DNA of 6,195 nucleotides from Globobulimina sp. (Eukaryota; Foraminifera; Rotaliida), in assembly GCA_003354225.1 (NCBI GenBank), contig PIVH01000344.1, forward strand, positions 1 through 6,195, read 5' to 3'. A program made the translations under genes and the position numbers. Each line of letters opens with the position of its first letter. The first letter of the stretch is position 1. A model generated the notes under the pieces. It saw only the letters and a program-made list of their open reading frames with translations. It ran no database searches and was not told where the DNA came from. Shown here piece after piece: positions 4,515 through 6,195 of the stretch.

Positions 4515-4593
4515 AATTATAATATTATGAATAAGTTGATTTCGCAAAGCTTATTGACGGAGCTCGCACGCGAGCTGAGTCAATATTATAATT
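4515..4593. other. Complex inverted-repeat element, predicted three-way junction
   Basis: The outer arms AATTATAATATT (4515-4526) and AATATTATAATT (4582-4593) are perfect 12-bp complements. Between them two back-to-back hairpins can form. The first is 4530-4555, with AATAAG / CTTATT plus an inner TTG / CAA. The second is 4556-4581, with GAC / GTC, a 2x2 internal loop, AGCTCG / CGAGCT and a CACG tetraloop. An alternative, mutually exclusive fold extends the second hairpin with TATTGAC / GTCAATA (4552-4558 with 4579-4585). The core is much richer in GC than its surroundings. It begins 33 bp after the HMG-like gene and ends 45 bp before the next ATG. It may be the 3'-end hairpin of the upstream gene, a small structured RNA, or a mobile inverted-repeat element. 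I know of no named family that fits. Confidence 0.7.
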
Positions 4594-4638
4594 CCATAAA
4601 AACTTGTTAAAATTTATTATGTATTGTAATAATATAAG

Positions 4639-5100
4639 ATGAATACTGTACAAATTAAAATTAAAATCGCATTCGCGTCAAACGAATCATTCAAAACATT
4701 TTGTAAAGATTATAAGGAACGTAGTCATTTAGATCGTGGGTCATATGAGATATTTTTTTACTACAATGGTAATGGGTTAATATTTAATACTGCAGAACTA
4801 TCTGAGTGTGATGTTGATGAGGATATGAATCATTTTGAGTTTAGTGGTGAATTTTGTTTAAGCAACGGGGATGTATTTGGGCAGATTATGTGTTTTTCCG
4901 AATATTTAAAGGAGTATTCAATTGAAAAATGTACGGTTGTTGAGCAGAATTGCACGCATGAGATATCACATGATGTTCGGTACGAAAACAAAGTGAATGA
5001 GCATTTAGATTTTATGCTTCGAAATAATGATAATCATATATGTGGCATGATTACTGGGTATAATGAGCCAAAATACGTAATAAAAACCGTGGTGTATTAA
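4639..5100 (+). CDS. Orphan Cys-containing protein, 153 residues
   Basis: I do not recognise this protein. It starts with a beta-strand-like MNTVQIKIKIAFA, then a short helix (SFKTFCKDYKE), and continues as alternating strands with acidic loops (SECDVDEDMNHFEF), suggesting a small alpha/beta fold. It has seven Cys (22, 57, 73, 85, 98, 105, 135) that do not form a CxxC motif. There is no signal peptide or membrane span. Its coding strand is T- and G-rich, like the RING gene after it and unlike the A-rich SAP and HMG-like genes before it. The ATG follows AATATAAG directly. The 52-bp gap to the RING gene contains that gene's own early-type promoter motif, so co-transcription is not required. Confidence 0.75.
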   Translation: MNTVQIKIKIAFASNESFKTFCKDYKERSHLDRGSYEIFFYYNGNGLIFNTAELSECDVDEDMNHFEFSGEFCLSNGDVFGQIMCFSEYLKEYSIEKCTVVEQNCTHEISHDVRYENKVNEHLDFMLRNNDNHICGMITGYNEPKYVIKTVVY

Positions 5101-5106
5101 AATTGA
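5099..5106 (+). promoter_or_regulatory. Mimivirus-type early promoter octamer AAAATTGA
   Basis: An exact AAAATTGA lies 46 nt before the RING gene ATG, overlapping the end of the previous gene's stop codon. This octamer is the well-known early promoter element of mimivirus, found upstream of early genes. It is the only intergenic copy, in gene orientation, that I found in the window. Early expression of the RING gene is therefore inferred. A single 8-mer in AT-rich DNA can occur by chance. Confidence 0.55.
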
Positions 5107-5124
5107 ATAAAAATTGTATTGAAA

Positions 5125-5149
5125 ATATTATAATATATAACTATATAGT
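5125..5149. promoter_or_regulatory. Two palindromes before the RING gene
   Basis: ATATTATAATAT (5125-5136) and ACTATATAGT (5140-5149) are both perfect palindromes. The first may be the 3'-end signal of the 4639-5100 gene and resembles the outer arms of the 4515-4593 element. The second contains CTATATAGT, a one-base variant of the proximal motif seen before the SAP and 2816 genes, 3 nt from the RING ATG. Confidence 0.45.
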
Positions 5150-5152
5150 ATA

Positions 5153-5761
5153 ATGTTGTGTTCGATTTGTTTAGATTGCATCGATGTTGATTCAAATTGT
5201 GTATCGCTTGAGTGTAAGCATAAGATACATCTGGGGTGTTATAATAGTTTAATATTTAGTAATATAAATAACCATAAGTGTCCATTGTGTCGTGGAAAGA
5301 TAGATGTGCCCGAGAAGGTTGAGAATAATTTTAATGAGATATTAAGGGCAATGAATGGGCTTGCGATAGGGCGTGAGCGGCCTCGGCGAATGATGCCGAA
5401 TGTTTCACTGCGGTTTCGAACAAGTGATTTAGTAGATACTGGGTTATTTACCGATGTGGCAGGTAATTCGGTGCTATTCAATCGAAGAAATATGATGGTT
5501 ATAATGACGCATCTTGAGAACCGTATAGATATATTGAATGCTCGCCATAGATTTAATAGGAATAATATAGCATCTTTGATGTTGAGGATAATGACGCCAT
5601 ATACATTATATACTGAGGTTGAATTGCGTAATATAGTGTCATCTGCGTATCCAGATAGATCCCAGAATAACATCAATACCGGGATTGACCGAATACTTCA
5701 AAATAATTACATGGTGTATATGGTACAGCCTGAGTTTTCGGGGTATGTGTTTTTTGGTTAG
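5153..5761 (+). CDS. RING-H2 finger protein, probable E3 ubiquitin ligase
   Basis: A 202-residue protein with an N-terminal RING finger. The zinc ligands run C3-x2-C6-x14-C21-x-H23-x2-H26-x2-C29-x13-C43-x2-C46, a C3H2C3 arrangement, with CPLC followed by a basic residue as usual for E2-binding RINGs. RING proteins transfer ubiquitin from an E2 to substrates, and giant viruses often carry them to redirect host ubiquitination. Residues 57-115 are a linker with an Arg-rich patch. Residues about 136-192 look helical with a two-strand end (TLYTEVELRNIVSSAYPDRS, then GIDRILQNNYMVYMV), reminiscent of a winged helix that might bind DNA or a partner. That part is inference. The stop TAG overlaps the stop of the convergent HMG-like gene. 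An early promoter octamer lies upstream. Confidence 0.88.
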   Translation: MLCSICLDCIDVDSNCVSLECKHKIHLGCYNSLIFSNINNHKCPLCRGKIDVPEKVENNFNEILRAMNGLAIGRERPRRMMPNVSLRFRTSDLVDTGLFTDVAGNSVLFNRRNMMVIMTHLENRIDILNARHRFNRNNIASLMLRIMTPYTLYTEVELRNIVSSAYPDRSQNNINTGIDRILQNNYMVYMVQPEFSGYVFFG

Positions 5762-6183
5762 ACATGTATGGTGTCTCGGTATAATTTTGCGGCGAGTTTC
5801 ATATTCATTTCACGGTCTTCGGCTTTTGCGTCAGCGTATGTCTGCTTAATGAACTTTTGGTATGTGGTTAATGGTTTTTTTGGGCGTGATGCTTTGCGTG
5901 CTTTGCGTTTTTCTAATTTTTCTTTCTTTAGCTTTTTTGTGATTAACAATTCAATTTTGGAGTCTGTTTTTGAGATTTTCGTTTTTAATATAGTAATTTT
6001 GTTTGGTATAGATGCTTTCATATTGGCTGAATTGGTTTTTTCTAATTTTTCTTGTAAATAAGATAATTTTACTAATAGTTTGTCTTTTTTTGTGGTCTGT
6101 TTGTTAATATCTGTTTGGACTTTTTGAGATGCTTGAGATGCTTGAGATGCTTGAGATGCTTGAGATGCTTGAGATGCTGACAT
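5758..6183 (-). CDS. Second HMG-box-like coiled-coil basic protein
   Basis: A 141-residue Lys-rich protein. After the initiator, residues 2-20 are a perfect Ser-Gln-Ala repeat. Residues about 30-98 form a charged coiled coil. Residues 101-137 resemble the start of an HMG box or YABBY-type HMG-like domain (PKKPLTTYQKFIKQTYADAK, then a second helix ending LAAKLYRD). The conserved Trp of HMG boxes is replaced by Tyr135, and the third helix is missing as in the plus-strand gene at 3981-4481. It probably binds DNA non-specifically. The start ATG at 6183-6181 is preceded by ATTATAAAAATC at the window edge. The stop TAA overlaps the RING gene's TAG by convergent transcription, so read-through from either gene would produce antisense RNA to the other. 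Confidence 0.8.
   Translation of the reverse strand: MSASQASQASQASQASQASQKVQTDINKQTTKKDKLLVKLSYLQEKLEKTNSANMKASIPNKITILKTKISKTDSKIELLITKKLKKEKLEKRKARKASRPKKPLTTYQKFIKQTYADAKAEDREMNMKLAAKLYRDTIHV
5760..5776. terminator. Small hairpin at the convergent gene ends
   Basis: AGACA (5760-5764) and TGTCT (5772-5776) can form a 5-bp stem around a 7-nt loop exactly where the two converging genes stop. It could serve both strands as a 3'-end hairpin. It lies within the last codons of the minus-strand gene and is short, so the call is weak. Confidence 0.3.
6126..6179. repeat. 9-bp coding repeat, six copies (Ser-Gln-Ala)
   Basis: Six copies of GAGATGCTT (plus strand; last copy with one mismatch) encode the SQA repeat right after the initiator of the second HMG-like protein. 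SQ dipeptides could be substrates of ATM/ATR-type kinases, but the perfect DNA identity also fits simple slippage. Confidence 0.95.
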
Positions 6184-6195
6184 GATTTTTATAAT

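Noticed and set aside
4515-4593. tRNA or hammerhead ribozyme
   Set aside because: There are only three helices in the wrong proportions for a tRNA and no anticodon or T-loop signature. The hammerhead core (CUGANGA plus GAAA in the right order) is not present on either strand.
5239-6061. Frames antisense to the RING gene and to the second HMG-like gene
   Set aside because: The RING ligands and HMG-like motif identify the real frames. The shadows have no motif.
1-6195. Dictyostelium-like protist genome instead of a virus
   Set aside because: High AT content and Asn runs fit such a genome. However, gene density, absence of introns, overlapping stops, the early octamer and 3' palindromes fit a giant virus better. 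It is not fully excluded, because no viral hallmark gene is in the window.

Overview
The window looks like a piece of an AT-rich giant-virus genome (Nucleocytoviricota, most likely an Imitervirales / mimivirus-like relative), probably from a protist or algal virus. The reasons are: intron-free genes packed on both strands with short AT-rich gaps; a protein set typical of such viruses (C2H2 zinc finger plus coiled coil, SAP domain, two small HMG-box-like basic proteins, a RING finger protein, several orphans); one exact copy of the mimivirus early promoter octamer AAAATTGA upstream of the RING gene; and palindromes just after most stop codons, as expected from the mimivirus hairpin rule for transcript 3' ends. 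No hallmark gene (capsid, polymerase, packaging ATPase) is present, so the placement is inference. An AT-rich protist contig is the main alternative.

Layout. Left block, all on the minus strand: a coiled-coil gene cut by the window edge (1-115), a zinc-finger/coiled-coil protein (163-1362), a 524-bp gene-free stretch rich in repeats and inverted repeats (1363-1886), and two orphan genes (1887-2270 and 2316-2816). A divergent promoter region (2817-3105) carries a five-copy decamer array. Right block, on the plus strand: a SAP-domain protein with a long Glu/Pro/Ile repeat (3106-3834), an HMG-like coiled-coil protein (3981-4481), a complex inverted-repeat element (4515-4593), a Cys-containing orphan (4639-5100) and a RING-H2 protein (5153-5761). 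The last gene, a second HMG-like coiled-coil protein (5758-6183, minus), overlaps the RING gene tail to tail by 4 bp.

How the genes may fit together. Four of the nine genes encode likely DNA-binding or chromatin-like proteins (zinc finger, SAP, two HMG-like), and the RING protein is a probable E3 ubiquitin ligase. This reads as an accessory region for nucleic-acid handling and host interaction. No metabolic pathway or complete defence system is recognisable.

The most unusual features are structural. Tandem repeats with a unit of exactly 10 bp (or 20 bp) recur across the window, including two inside the zinc-finger coding region, where the unit is not a multiple of three. There is a C10/G10 inverted repeat in an otherwise AT-rich gap. 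The 79-bp element at 4515-4593 can fold as a three-way junction or as a competing long hairpin.
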